The translations under genes and the position numbers were made by a program. DNA of 64,000 nucleotides from positions 62,001 to 126,000 of the forward strand of contig CAYFKR010000006.1 of assembly GCA_964343835.1 (NCBI GenBank), in the 5' to 3' direction. The DNA comes from CALEMW01 sp964343835 (GTDB taxonomy: Bacteria; Krumholzibacteriota; Krumholzibacteriia; LZORAL124-64-63). The notes under the pieces were generated by a model. That model did no database searches and was not told the DNA's origin. It saw only the letters and a list, made by a program, of their open reading frames with translations. This document shows, in pieces, positions 27,540 to 34,825 of the stretch. Numbering within the stretch: the first letter of the stretch is position 1; each line of letters starts with the position of its first letter.

Positions 27540-28363
27540 GGCGTCGTCTCCAGGTACAGGTCGCGCCAGCGACGAGCCTGGTCCATCAGGGCGGCGAACC
27601 CGGCGAGGGGCAGCTGGCAACCGGCGTCGCTCTTGGCGCGGGAGGGCTCGGGATGGGTCTCGATGAACAGGGCGTCGGCGCCGGCGGCCAGGCCGCAGCG
27701 CATGAGCAGGGGGATCAGCTCCGGCGCGCCGCCGGTGACTCCGCCCCCGCTGCCCGGGGACTGGGTGGAGTGGGTGGCGTCGAAGACCACCGGCACGTCG
27801 AACCCGTGCATGATCCGGTGGGAGCGATAGTCCACCACCAGGTCGCGGTAGCCCAGGAAGGTGCCGCGCTCGGTGGCCAGCACGCGGTCGTTGCCCGCGC
27901 CGCGGACCTTGCCCACCACGTGCTCCATGTCGGCGGGAGCCAGGAACTGGCCCTTCTTCACGTTCACGACCTTCCCGGTGCGCGCCGCCGCCTCCAGCAG
28001 CGACGACTGCCGACACAGGAAGGCCGGGATCTGCAGGGCGTCGACCACCTCGCCGGCGGCGGTGGCCTCGGCGGGATGATGGACGTCGGTGATCACGGGC
28101 AGGCCGTGAGCGTCGCGGATCCGCTCGAGGAGGCGCAGGCCCTCCTCCAGGCCGGGCCCCCGGTACGACGAGGCGCTGGTGCGGTTGTCCTTGGCGTAGC
28201 TGGCCTTGAAGCACAGGCCGATGCCGAGATCGCGGGCCGTGGCGGCCAGGGTCCCGGCCACCGACAGCATCTCGTCCGGGTCCTCCAGCACGCACGGGCC
28301 GGCGATCACGTAGAGCGGCTGCCCCGCCCCGATCCCGTGTCCGCCCAGTTCGACCACGCCCAT
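27536..28363 (-). CDS. kdsA: KDO-8-phosphate synthase
   Basis: Condenses arabinose-5-P with phosphoenolpyruvate to KDO-8-P. The 275-residue product has YVIAGPCVLEDPDEML, CFKASYAKDNRTSASSYRGPG, VITDVHHP, FLCRQSSLLEAAARTGKVVNVKKGQF, HGFDVPVVFDATHSTQSPG and ALFIETHPEP, matching the family throughout. ATG follows AGGAGGATCCG, which overlaps the pyrG stop region. Confidence 0.97.
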   Translation of the reverse strand: MGVVELGGHGIGAGQPLYVIAGPCVLEDPDEMLSVAGTLAATARDLGIGLCFKASYAKDNRTSASSYRGPGLEEGLRLLERIRDAHGLPVITDVHHPAEATAAGEVVDALQIPAFLCRQSSLLEAAARTGKVVNVKKGQFLAPADMEHVVGKVRGAGNDRVLATERGTFLGYRDLVVDYRSHRIMHGFDVPVVFDATHSTQSPGSGGGVTGGAPELIPLLMRCGLAAGADALFIETHPEPSRAKSDAGCQLPLAGFAALMDQARRWRDLYLETTP

Positions 28364-28372
28364 CGGATCCTC

Positions 28373-30013
28373 CTAGGCCTGCGCGGCCACGGCCTCGCGC
28401 TGGTGCGCCAGGGCGGCCTCGACGAAGCTCGTGAACAGCGGATGCGGTCGATTGGGCCGCGACTTCAGCTCGGGATGGAACTGGCAGGCCAGGAAGAACG
28501 GGTGGTCGGACAGCTCGATCATCTCCACCAGGGAGCCGTCGGGCGCCAGCCCCGAGAGCACCACGCCGGCCTTCTCGAAGGCCTCGCGGTACGCGTTGTT
28601 CACCTCGTACCGATGGCGGTGCCGCTCGCTGATCTCCAGTTGGCCGTAGCACTCGGCGGCCCGGGTCCCCTCCTTCAGCACGCAGGGATAGGCCCCGAGG
28701 CGCATGGTGCCGCCCATGTCGGTGATGCTGCGCTGTTCGTGCATGAGGTCGATGACAGGATGCTCGCTGGAGGGATCGAACTCGCTGCTGTTGGCCATGG
28801 GCAGCCCCACCAGGTCGCGCCCCATCTCGATCATGGCCACCTGCAGACCGAGGCAGATGCCGAAGTACGGGATGCCGTTGGTCCGGGCCCAACGCACGGC
28901 GCTGATCTTGCCCTCGATGCCGCGATCGCCGAACCCGCCGGGCACCAGGATGCCGTGGCAGTCCCGGAACACCTCGGCGAGCTTCCCGTCGCCCACGTCG
29001 CGTCCTTCCAGGCTCTCCGAATCGACCCACACCTGCTCCACGTGGCAGCGGTTGGGGATGCCCGCATGGACGAACGATTCGGTGATGCTCTTGTAGGCGT
29101 CCTTGAGCTCCACGTACTTGCCCACGATGGCGATGCGCACCCGGTCCGGCGGCGAGAGGATGACGTCCACCATCCGCTTCCAGTTCTCCAGGTCGGCGGG
29201 GGGCACGTCCAGCCCCAGGCGGCGGCAGGCGATGCCGTCCATGTCCTGGGCATGGAAGTTCAGGGGCACTTCGTAGATGGAGCTGGCGTCCGGTGCGTTG
29301 ATGACGCTGTCCTTGGGCACGTTGCAGAACAGGGCGATCTTGCCCCGCGCCTCGTCGCTCAGGGGCACCTCGGCCCGGCAGATCAGGATGTCGGGCTGGA
29401 TGCCGATGCTGCGCAGCTCGCGCACGGAGTGCTGGGTGGGCTTGGTCTTGATCTCGCCCGCGGCCGCGATGTAGGGCACCAGGGTCAGGTGCATCGAGAG
29501 GGTGTCCTCGGGCGGCTCCTCCAGGCGGAACTGACGGATGGCCTCCAGGAACGGCAGCGACTCGATGTCGCCCACGGTGCCGCCGATCTCCGTGAGGATC
29601 ACGTCCACGTCCGGATCCTGCTCGGCGGGCAGCTTGATGCGTCGCTTGATCTCGTCGGTGACGTGGGGAATGACCTGCACCGTGCGCCCCAGGTACTCGC
29701 CCTTGCGCTCGCGGGTGAGGATGGTCTCGTAGACCACGCCGCTCGTGAGGTTGTTGATCTGGGAGAGCTCGGTGTCGGTGAAGCGCTCGTAGTGGCCCAG
29801 GTCCAGGTCGCACTCGGCGCCGTCGTCCAGCACGAAGACCTCGCCGTGCTGGTACGGGCTCATGGTGCCCGGATCCACGTTCAGGTACGGGTCGAACTTC
29901 TGCAGCACGACCTTCAGGCCCCGGGACTTCAGGAGCTGTCCGAGGGACGCCGAGGCGATCCCCTTGCCCAGAGCCGAAACCACGCCGCCGGTCACGAAGA
30001 TGTACTTGGCCAT
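28373..30013 (-). CDS. pyrG: CTP synthase
   Basis: Glutamine-dependent conversion of UTP to CTP; CTP is the donor for CMP-KDO made by the neighbouring kdsB. The 546-residue product has the synthetase domain (IFVTGGVVSALGKGIASASLG, DPYLNVDPGTMSPYQHGEVFVLDDGAE, ITEIGGTVGDIESLPFLEA) and a class I glutamine amidotransferase domain with nucleophile Cys in YFGICLGLQVAMIE near 385 and FHPELKSRPN near the C-terminus. It precedes kdsA by 9 bases and has its own candidate promoter. Confidence 0.98.
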   Translation of the reverse strand: MAKYIFVTGGVVSALGKGIASASLGQLLKSRGLKVVLQKFDPYLNVDPGTMSPYQHGEVFVLDDGAECDLDLGHYERFTDTELSQINNLTSGVVYETILTRERKGEYLGRTVQVIPHVTDEIKRRIKLPAEQDPDVDVILTEIGGTVGDIESLPFLEAIRQFRLEEPPEDTLSMHLTLVPYIAAAGEIKTKPTQHSVRELRSIGIQPDILICRAEVPLSDEARGKIALFCNVPKDSVINAPDASSIYEVPLNFHAQDMDGIACRRLGLDVPPADLENWKRMVDVILSPPDRVRIAIVGKYVELKDAYKSITESFVHAGIPNRCHVEQVWVDSESLEGRDVGDGKLAEVFRDCHGILVPGGFGDRGIEGKISAVRWARTNGIPYFGICLGLQVAMIEMGRDLVGLPMANSSEFDPSSEHPVIDLMHEQRSITDMGGTMRLGAYPCVLKEGTRAAECYGQLEISERHRHRYEVNNAYREAFEKAGVVLSGLAPDGSLVEMIELSDHPFFLACQFHPELKSRPNRPHPLFTSFVEAALAHQREAVAAQA

Positions 30014-30050
30014 CGCGTCCTGTTCCTCCGTCGATCGTCCTGATCACATG

Positions 30051-30090
30051 CCGGGCGGGGCCATGGTAGCGCACGGCCCCGCCCGGGCAA
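30051..30090 (-). promoter_or_regulatory. pyrG promoter embedded in a 12-bp inverted repeat
   Basis: On the minus strand TTGCCC (30085-30090) and TACCAT (30063-30068) are 16 bases apart. A perfect inverted repeat (CCGGGCGGGGCC, 30051-30062 with 30075-30086) brackets the -10, which lies in its 12-base centre, while the -35 overlaps its outer edge. The arrangement could be an operator or an RNA hairpin in the leader. Confidence 0.5.
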
Positions 30091-30105
30091 AGCTCCAATG
30101 GGAAC

Positions 30106-30135
30106 GGCCCCCAAGAGGTCGTCATTCAGGGGGCC
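30106..30135 (-). terminator. Hairpin after kdsB
   Basis: GGCCCCC and GGGGGCC enclose a 16-base loop just downstream of the kdsB stop. No clear U-run follows, so termination is uncertain. The left part overlaps a tandem repeat that includes the kdsB stop codon (13-mer at 30121 and 30138, one mismatch). Confidence 0.35.
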
Positions 30136-30142
30136 GCGTCGT

Positions 30143-30889
30143 TCAGGGGGTTCCGTCGCCCTCCAGGAGGGCCCGGGCCCGCTCGAGGTCCTCGGGCGTG
30201 TCCACACCCACGGGGCGCCGGTCCGTCTCCAGCACCAGGATCCGCTCCCCAGCCGCCAGGATCCGGAGCTGCTCCAGGCCCTCGGCCAGTTCCATGGGGT
30301 GGGGCGGGAGGTCCAGGAAGCGACGCAGGGCGTCGGCGCGGTAGGCGTACACGCCCACGTGACGCAGGGCCAGCCGCCAGGGCTCGGCCTCCGCGCCGGG
30401 ATGCACCGCCGGCACCGGCGCGCGACTGAAGAGCAGGGCCCGGCCGGCGTCGTCCACCACGGCCTTCACGGCGTTGGGGTCGCGCCACTCGGCCTCGTCG
30501 GCGAAGGGGTGGCCCAGGGTGGCCACGGCGGCGTCGGGGTCGGCGGCCAGGGCGTCGACCAGCCTGTCCAGGGCCGCGGGATCGATGAGGGGCTCGTCGC
30601 CCTGGAGGTTGATCACGACGTCGGCGTCGATGCCCGCCACGGCCTCGCCCACGCGATCGGAACCGCTGGCGTGCTCGCCGGTCATGGCGACCTCGAACCC
30701 GGCGGCCTCCACGGCACGGCGGATGCGTTCGTCGTCGGTGGCCACGATCACGCGGTCGGCCCGCGCGGCGGCGGCCGCCCGTTCGGCGGTGCGCACGACC
30801 AAGGGTTTGCCGCCCAGGTCGGCCAGGGCCTTGCCCGGGAACCTGGTCGATCCCCAGCGCGCGGGGATCACGATCACGACGTCGCCCAT
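30143..30889 (-). CDS. kdsB: CMP-KDO synthetase
   Basis: Activates KDO with CTP to CMP-KDO for transfer to lipid A. The 248-residue product has VIPARWGSTRFPGKALADLGGKPL, VIVATDDERI, MTGEHASGSDRVGEA, VINLQGDEPLIDP and RHVGVYAYRADALRRF, all KdsB motifs. ATG at 30889 (MGDVVIVIPAR) has GGGGAGG seven bases upstream and is preferred over a GTG seven codons earlier. Confidence 0.97.
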   Translation of the reverse strand: MGDVVIVIPARWGSTRFPGKALADLGGKPLVVRTAERAAAAARADRVIVATDDERIRRAVEAAGFEVAMTGEHASGSDRVGEAVAGIDADVVINLQGDEPLIDPAALDRLVDALAADPDAAVATLGHPFADEAEWRDPNAVKAVVDDAGRALLFSRAPVPAVHPGAEAEPWRLALRHVGVYAYRADALRRFLDLPPHPMELAEGLEQLRILAAGERILVLETDRRPVGVDTPEDLERARALLEGDGTP

Positions 30890-30915
30890 CTCAGCCCTCC
30901 CCGTCGACACGCAAA

Positions 30916-30947
30916 GAGAAACCCATCCCCTCGGGGGGATGGGTCTC
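30916..30947 (-). terminator. Hairpin terminator between rpmA and kdsB
   Basis: A 10-bp stem (ACCCATCCCC with GGGGATGGGT, loop TCGG) is extended by GAG/CTC across an AA bulge. On the minus strand it is followed by TCTCTTTG, a modest U-rich tract. It lies after rpmA and before the kdsB ribosome binding site, so it may also act as an attenuator. Confidence 0.5.
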
Positions 30948-30969
30948 CCGATCTCGATTCCGTCCGGGC

Positions 30970-31224
30970 TCAGGCCGGCTGGACACTGACCTTCTTCCGG
31001 CCCTTGTTGTACCAGCCGAACTCGACGCGGCCGTCGATGAGGGCGAACAGCGTGTCGTCGCCGCCCTTGCCGACGTTGTCGCCGGGGTGGATCTTCGTGC
31101 CGCGCTGCCGCACGATGATGCCGCCCGCCTTGATGTACTCGCCGCCGTACTTCTTCACGCCGAGGCGCTTGGCGTTGCTGTCGCGTCCGTTCCTGGAACT
31201 ACCGACACCTTTTTTGTGCGACAT
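30970..31224 (-). CDS. rpmA: Ribosomal protein L27
   Basis: 50S subunit protein near the peptidyl-transferase centre. The 84-residue product reads SHKKGVGSSRNGRDSNAKRLGVKKYGG then AGGIIVRQRGTKIHPGDNVGKGGDDTLFAL, the canonical L27 sequence. The N-terminus begins directly with MSHKK, without the cleaved extension seen in Firmicutes. It follows rplU after 35 bases. Confidence 0.98.
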   Translation of the reverse strand: MSHKKGVGSSRNGRDSNAKRLGVKKYGGEYIKAGGIIVRQRGTKIHPGDNVGKGGDDTLFALIDGRVEFGWYNKGRKKVSVQPA

Positions 31225-31259
31225 GTCGTTCTCCTGTCTTTGCGAGCGCCGGGCGAGCC

Positions 31260-31571
31260 CTAGGCGTTGATGCTCTTGATCACGATCTCGGTGAAGGCCT
31301 GACGGTGGCCCTTGTTCCGACGGTAGTTCTTCCGGCGCTTCTTCTTGAAGACCCGGATCTTGGGGCCCAGGCCGTGGCGGACGATCTCGGCCGCGACGGT
31401 GCAGCCCTCGACGTGGGGCGCGCCCACGGAGATCGAATCGCCGGAGCTCACCATCAGGACCTTGTCCAGGGTGACGGCGGAACCGGGCTCGGCGTCCATC
31501 AGCGGCACCTGAAGGGTGGCGTCGGGCTCGACGCGGAACTGATGGTCCTTGATGTTGACGATGGCGTACAT
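31260..31571 (-). CDS. rplU: Ribosomal protein L21
   Basis: 103-residue 50S protein. MYAIVNIKDHQFRVEPD starts the family domain, and KIRVFKKKRRKNYRRNKGHRQ is the conserved basic C-terminal motif. ATG at 31571 follows GGAGACGAG and is preferred over an upstream start that adds seven residues. It is cotranscribed with rpmA from a promoter about 150 bases upstream. Confidence 0.97.
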   Translation of the reverse strand: MYAIVNIKDHQFRVEPDATLQVPLMDAEPGSAVTLDKVLMVSSGDSISVGAPHVEGCTVAAEIVRHGLGPKIRVFKKKRRKNYRRNKGHRQAFTEIVIKSINA

Positions 31572-31718
31572 TCTCGTCTCCAGATCTCTCACGTCCGGAA
31601 TCGGGTCGGCGGACGCACCGATGCGCCGGCCGAAACCTCGGATTCCCGTCTCGGGCTGCTCTGAACCCGGATCTCAACGGTTCGCGGGCCGCAGCGGGGG
31701 CTACGGCCGGAATCGCGA

Positions 31719-31748
31719 ATAATAAACAATGATTGCGCCGATCGTCAA
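31719..31748 (-). promoter_or_regulatory. Promoter of rplU-rpmA
   Basis: On the minus strand TTGACG (31743-31748), 18 bases, TATTAT (31719-31724). The leader of about 140 bases to rplU has no gene; ribosomal-protein leaders can be structured, but I see no specific known motif. Confidence 0.65.
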
Positions 31749-31789
31749 GAAATGAATCCCGGGAGGATTTCCCGGTCGAACCGGGGCTG

Positions 31790-31818
31790 TTGACACCCGC
31801 CTCCCCTTTTCCTAATCA
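31790..31818 (+). promoter_or_regulatory. Promoter of trxB
   Basis: A perfect -35 TTGACA (31790-31795), 17 bases, TAATCA (31813-31818), about 45 bases before the trxB start. It is divergent to the rplU promoter, and the two share the 294-base gap between rplU and trxB. Confidence 0.75.
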
Positions 31819-31865
31819 TAGACCTCCACAGAGGTGGTCCAGAACCCTTAGAACGGAGTCCGCGC

Positions 31866-32804
31866 ATGAGCGAGCAGATCCACAAGTCGATCGTCATCGG
31901 GTCCGGCCCGGCCGGCTTCACCGCCGCCATCTACCTGAGCCGCGCCAACATGCCGCCCGTCGTCTTCGAGGGCGACCAGCCCGGCGGCCAGCTCACCATC
32001 ACCACCGAGGTGGAGAACTTCCCCGGCTTCCCCGAGGGCATCACCGGCCCCGAGCTCACCGAGCACTTCCGCAACCAGGCCAAGCGCTTCGGGGCGGAGG
32101 TCGTGACCAGGACGGTCAAGGGCGTGGACCTGAGCGAGCGTCCCTTCAAGGTCTTCGTGGGCGACGACACCCACCTGGCCCACAGCCTCGTGATCGCCAC
32201 CGGCTCCTCGGCCCGCTGGCTCGGTCTGCCGGAAGAGGACTCGTTCCACGGCAAGGGCCTGAGCGCCTGCGCCACCTGCGACGGCTTCTTCTTCCGCGAC
32301 CAGGAGATCGCCGTGGTCGGCGGCGGAGACACGGCGCTGGAGGAGGCCATCTACCTGACGAACTTCGCCAAGAAGGTCACCCTGATCCACCGCCGCGACG
32401 AGTTCCGCGGCAGCAAGATCATGGGCGACCGCGCCATGGCCAACGACAAGATCGAGATCGCCTGGAACAAGACCGTCAAGCAGATGGTCGCCGGCGAGAA
32501 CGGCCTGATGGAGAAGCTGATCCTCGCGGACACCCAGGGCGGCGAGGACACCGAGCTGCCGGTGACCGGCTGCTTCATCGCCATCGGCCACATCCCCAAC
32601 ACCCAGTTCCTCGACGGCCAGCTGAAGACCGACGAGAACGGGTACCTGATCACCAAGCCGGACTGCATGGCCACCGACGTCGAGGGCGTGTGGGCCTGCG
32701 GGGACGTGCAGGATCACGTGTATCGGCAGGCGATCACTGCCGCGGGGTCGGGGTGTCAGGCGGCCATCGAATGCGAGAGGTGGATCGGGGAGCAAGGTGT
32801 CTGA
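31866..32804 (+). CDS. trxB: Thioredoxin reductase
   Basis: NADPH-dependent flavoenzyme reducing thioredoxin. The 312-residue product has the FAD-binding VIGSGPAGFTAAIYLSRA, redox-active CATC (Cys135, Cys138 in SACATCDGFFF), NADPH-binding VVGGGDTALEEAIYL and the C-terminal FAD motif VWACGDVQD. GGAG lies seven bases before the ATG. The stop is followed within 7 bases by composite element E1. Confidence 0.97.
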   Translation: MSEQIHKSIVIGSGPAGFTAAIYLSRANMPPVVFEGDQPGGQLTITTEVENFPGFPEGITGPELTEHFRNQAKRFGAEVVTRTVKGVDLSERPFKVFVGDDTHLAHSLVIATGSSARWLGLPEEDSFHGKGLSACATCDGFFFRDQEIAVVGGGDTALEEAIYLTNFAKKVTLIHRRDEFRGSKIMGDRAMANDKIEIAWNKTVKQMVAGENGLMEKLILADTQGGEDTELPVTGCFIAIGHIPNTQFLDGQLKTDENGYLITKPDCMATDVEGVWACGDVQDHVYRQAITAAGSGCQAAIECERWIGEQGV

Positions 32805-32811
32805 CGAGGTG

Positions 32812-32951
32812 GGCCCCCTGATGGGGTCTTCCGGAAACGCCTCCGCCGGTTCGTCGGGAGCGCGAAGAAGCCGGCCCTGAAGGGCCGGCTTCTTCATTGT
32901 CACGACTCACCGTTGCTCCGAAGCGTTTCCGGAAGGCCCCATCAGGGGGCC
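32812..32951 (+). repeat. Composite fold-back element E1 (class A), after trxB
   Basis: A 140-base element. Outer arms of 29 bp (32812-32840 and 32923-32951) are inverted repeats with one mismatch. Inside are a 23-base spacer starting CTCCGCCGG, a near-perfect 15-bp hairpin (32864-32895, GAAGAAGCCGGCC stem) and a 27-base spacer ending GCTCCGAA. The same spacers, lengths and hairpin recur in E2, while the outermost arm sequence does not. The spacers are themselves partly complementary, so the whole element can fold into one long hairpin. No U-run follows. Confidence 0.8.
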
Positions 32952-33002
32952 GAACCGTGATATACTTGTGCGTCTGATCAACGCACCGTCCGGGGGGACA
33001 CC

Positions 33003-33653
33003 TTGCGCCATCTCACTATCGCCCTGCTTCTCATGGCCGCCGTGCCTTGTATCGCGGACGTGGATTTGTCTGCGACGTGTGATGCGGGCGGGCTCGCCAA
33101 GATCACCGTCGTCGCTACGGTCGACGGCACGACCGACGGCTTCGTCGGACTCGCGCTGCAGCGTGAGCGCGTTGGTGGATGTGAGGGCGCCGAGCCCTTG
33201 AACACCGAGCCCCTTCCCCTCCCCGCCCCCGGCGGCGAACTAACGCACGTGATCGACTCCCAGATCCCCGACGAGGGCGACGCCTACCGCTTCGAGGTCC
33301 TCGGCGTCGATGCCGACGGCGACCTGCATACACTGCAGTCGACCCACACCTCCTGGGGCCCGGCCGTGGCGTTCACCGGCCGCGTCCGTTTCCTCGGCGC
33401 GGGCCGCTATCGCCTGGTCGGCTGCGACGACGCGTGTTGGCGCCCCTGCCTCGAGGTCGCCCCCTCGGACCTGAACGTCACCGAGTTGGAGATGCTCATC
33501 TGGGCCAACAACAACCGCACCATCACGGTCACCGCCCTCCCCTCCGACCAGACATGTTTCACAGACGTCACGGACGTCAAAGTCACCTCGTCCTGCACCC
33601 CCACCCCAGCCGAGCGTTCTACCTGGGGCGACATCAAAAGCCGCTTCCGCTAA
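33003..33653 (+). CDS. Small secreted protein of unknown function
   Basis: I do not recognise this 216-residue product. TTG start at 33003 follows GGGGGGA. A signal peptide is clear (RHLTIALLLMAAVPCIADV). The mature part is beta-rich with about nine cysteines, including GCDDACWRPCLE near 140, suggesting disulfides and an extracytoplasmic location. A weak -10 (TATACT, 32961-32966) lies upstream, just outside E1. The gene sits alone between E1 and E2, between two housekeeping genes. It may be a lineage-specific envelope protein. Confidence 0.7.
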   Translation: MRHLTIALLLMAAVPCIADVDLSATCDAGGLAKITVVATVDGTTDGFVGLALQRERVGGCEGAEPLNTEPLPLPAPGGELTHVIDSQIPDEGDAYRFEVLGVDADGDLHTLQSTHTSWGPAVAFTGRVRFLGAGRYRLVGCDDACWRPCLEVAPSDLNVTELEMLIWANNNRTITVTALPSDQTCFTDVTDVKVTSSCTPTPAERSTWGDIKSRFR

Positions 33654-33658
33654 GCCCG

Positions 33659-33794
33659 AGGGCTCGACCCTGTCCTGGAAAACGCTTCGGAGCCATGGCG
33701 AGTCCGGACGACGAAGAAGCCGGCCCACAAGGGCCGGCTTCTTCAAGATCCGGACGAGCCGGCGGAGGCGTTTTCCAGGACAGGGTCGAGCCCT
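33659..33794 (-). repeat. Composite fold-back element E2 (class A), after folE
   Basis: A 136-base element in the orientation of folE. Outer arms are a perfect 27-bp inverted repeat (33659-33685 and 33768-33794). The core has the same plan as E1: 23-base spacer (18 of 23 identical to E1), hairpin 33713-33744 (14-bp stem, loop ACAA on the plus strand) and 27-base spacer (20 of 27 identical). Differences from E1 in the paired spacer parts are compensatory (GGT/ACC becomes GGC/GCC; a G-C pair becomes C-G). It begins two bases after the folE stop. Confidence 0.8.
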
Positions 33795-33796
33795 TC

Positions 33797-34351
33797 CTAG
33801 TTCCAGGGCTTTTCTTTGATGAGCGTCAAAAACTCACTCCGCGTCTTGGAGTCGTCCTTGAACACCCCGAGCATCTCGCTGGTGACGGCGAAGGAGTTCT
33901 GCTTCTCGATCCCCCGCATCATCATGCACAGGTGCTGCGCGTGCAGCACCACGGCGACGCCCTGGGCGTCGAGGTTGCGCATGAGGCACTCGGCGATCTG
34001 GGCGGTCATGCGCTCCTGCACCTGGAGGCGGCGGGCGAAGACCTCGACCACGCGGGCCACCTTGGACAGCCCGACGATCTTCTTGCCGGGGATGTACGCC
34101 ACGTGGGCCTTGCCGAAGAAGGGCAGCAGGTGGTGTTCGCACATGCTGTAGAAGTCGATGTCGTTGATCAGGATCATCTCGCGGCCCTCGGCCTCGAAGA
34201 GCGCCTTCTGCACCATGGCGTCGGCGTCCTCGTGGTAGCCGCGGGTGATGTCCTGCCAGGCGCGGGCGACCCGCTCCGGGGTCTTCACCAGGCCCTCGCG
34301 CGAGGGGTCCTCGCCGATGTGCTCGAGCAGGCTGTGGATCAGCTTCTCCAT
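33797..34351 (-). CDS. folE: GTP cyclohydrolase I
   Basis: Converts GTP to dihydroneopterin triphosphate, first step of folate synthesis. The 184-residue product has the zinc ligands Cys71 and His74 in YSMCEHHLLPF, plus Cys near 142 in HLCMMMRGIEK. GKAHVAYIPGKKIVGLSK and QERMTAQIAECL complete the pattern. ATG at 34351 follows GGAGG; a longer in-frame start adds 39 unlike residues. Confidence 0.96.
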   Translation of the reverse strand: MEKLIHSLLEHIGEDPSREGLVKTPERVARAWQDITRGYHEDADAMVQKALFEAEGREMILINDIDFYSMCEHHLLPFFGKAHVAYIPGKKIVGLSKVARVVEVFARRLQVQERMTAQIAECLMRNLDAQGVAVVLHAQHLCMMMRGIEKQNSFAVTSEMLGVFKDDSKTRSEFLTLIKEKPWN

Positions 34352-34825
34352 GACGGCCTCCGTCGGGATCGATTCCGGATCTATGGGGACGGCACGCCGG
34401 CCGTCGGTCTCGTCGGTCGCCCCACCATAAGAACGACCCGGGGCCCGGTCAAGCGGCCCTGAGGGCACGGGGATTGCAGGGACGCGGGGGTGAGTTGGTC
34501 TTCACATGGGTCCTGGAAGGGCCGTCCGAGCATCCCGGCGACGGGCACGTGAGCGAATCGCGAAAGCTGCTGTCCCCCCCTGAGTCGAAGCGATCGCACG
34601 CCGGATCGAGGATGGCCCTTCCAAGTCTCCCCTCCCCCCCGATTCCCCTGATTCGTAAGCTGTTTGTTGATTGCCGTTTTCAGGCCGATTCCGGCCCGTT
34701 TTCGGCCCTTCACGCCTTGATTTCCCCCCGGTCGGACACGACATTTGAACGAGAGCTCTCAATAGCGGACTCACGGACTCCTGATTCGTGATCCAGACCC
34801 GGACGCACCGACGAGGAGAGGTCAC
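34352..34825. other. Intergenic region between folE and nfnA
   Basis: 474 bases without a gene between divergent folE and the NfnA-like gene. It holds the folE promoter (34424-34452), then an imperfect inverted repeat (34515-34527 GGAAGGGCCGTCC with 34610-34622, 12 of 13 paired) whose inner flanks are also partly complementary, resembling a decayed fold-back element. An AT-richer stretch (34650-34780) includes TTTGTTGATTGCC and probably carries the plus-strand promoter, though no clear -35/-10 pair stands out. Confidence 0.4.
34424..34452 (-). promoter_or_regulatory. Promoter of folE
   Basis: On the minus strand TTGACC (34447-34452), 17 bases, TATGGT (34424-34429), about 70 bases before the folE start. 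Confidence 0.6.

Noticed and set aside
32864..32895. Treating the hairpins of E1-E4 as ordinary intrinsic terminators
   Set aside because: No U-run follows the stems on the transcribed strands, and the long outer arms and conserved spacers are unexplained by termination alone. Some role in 3'-end formation remains possible.
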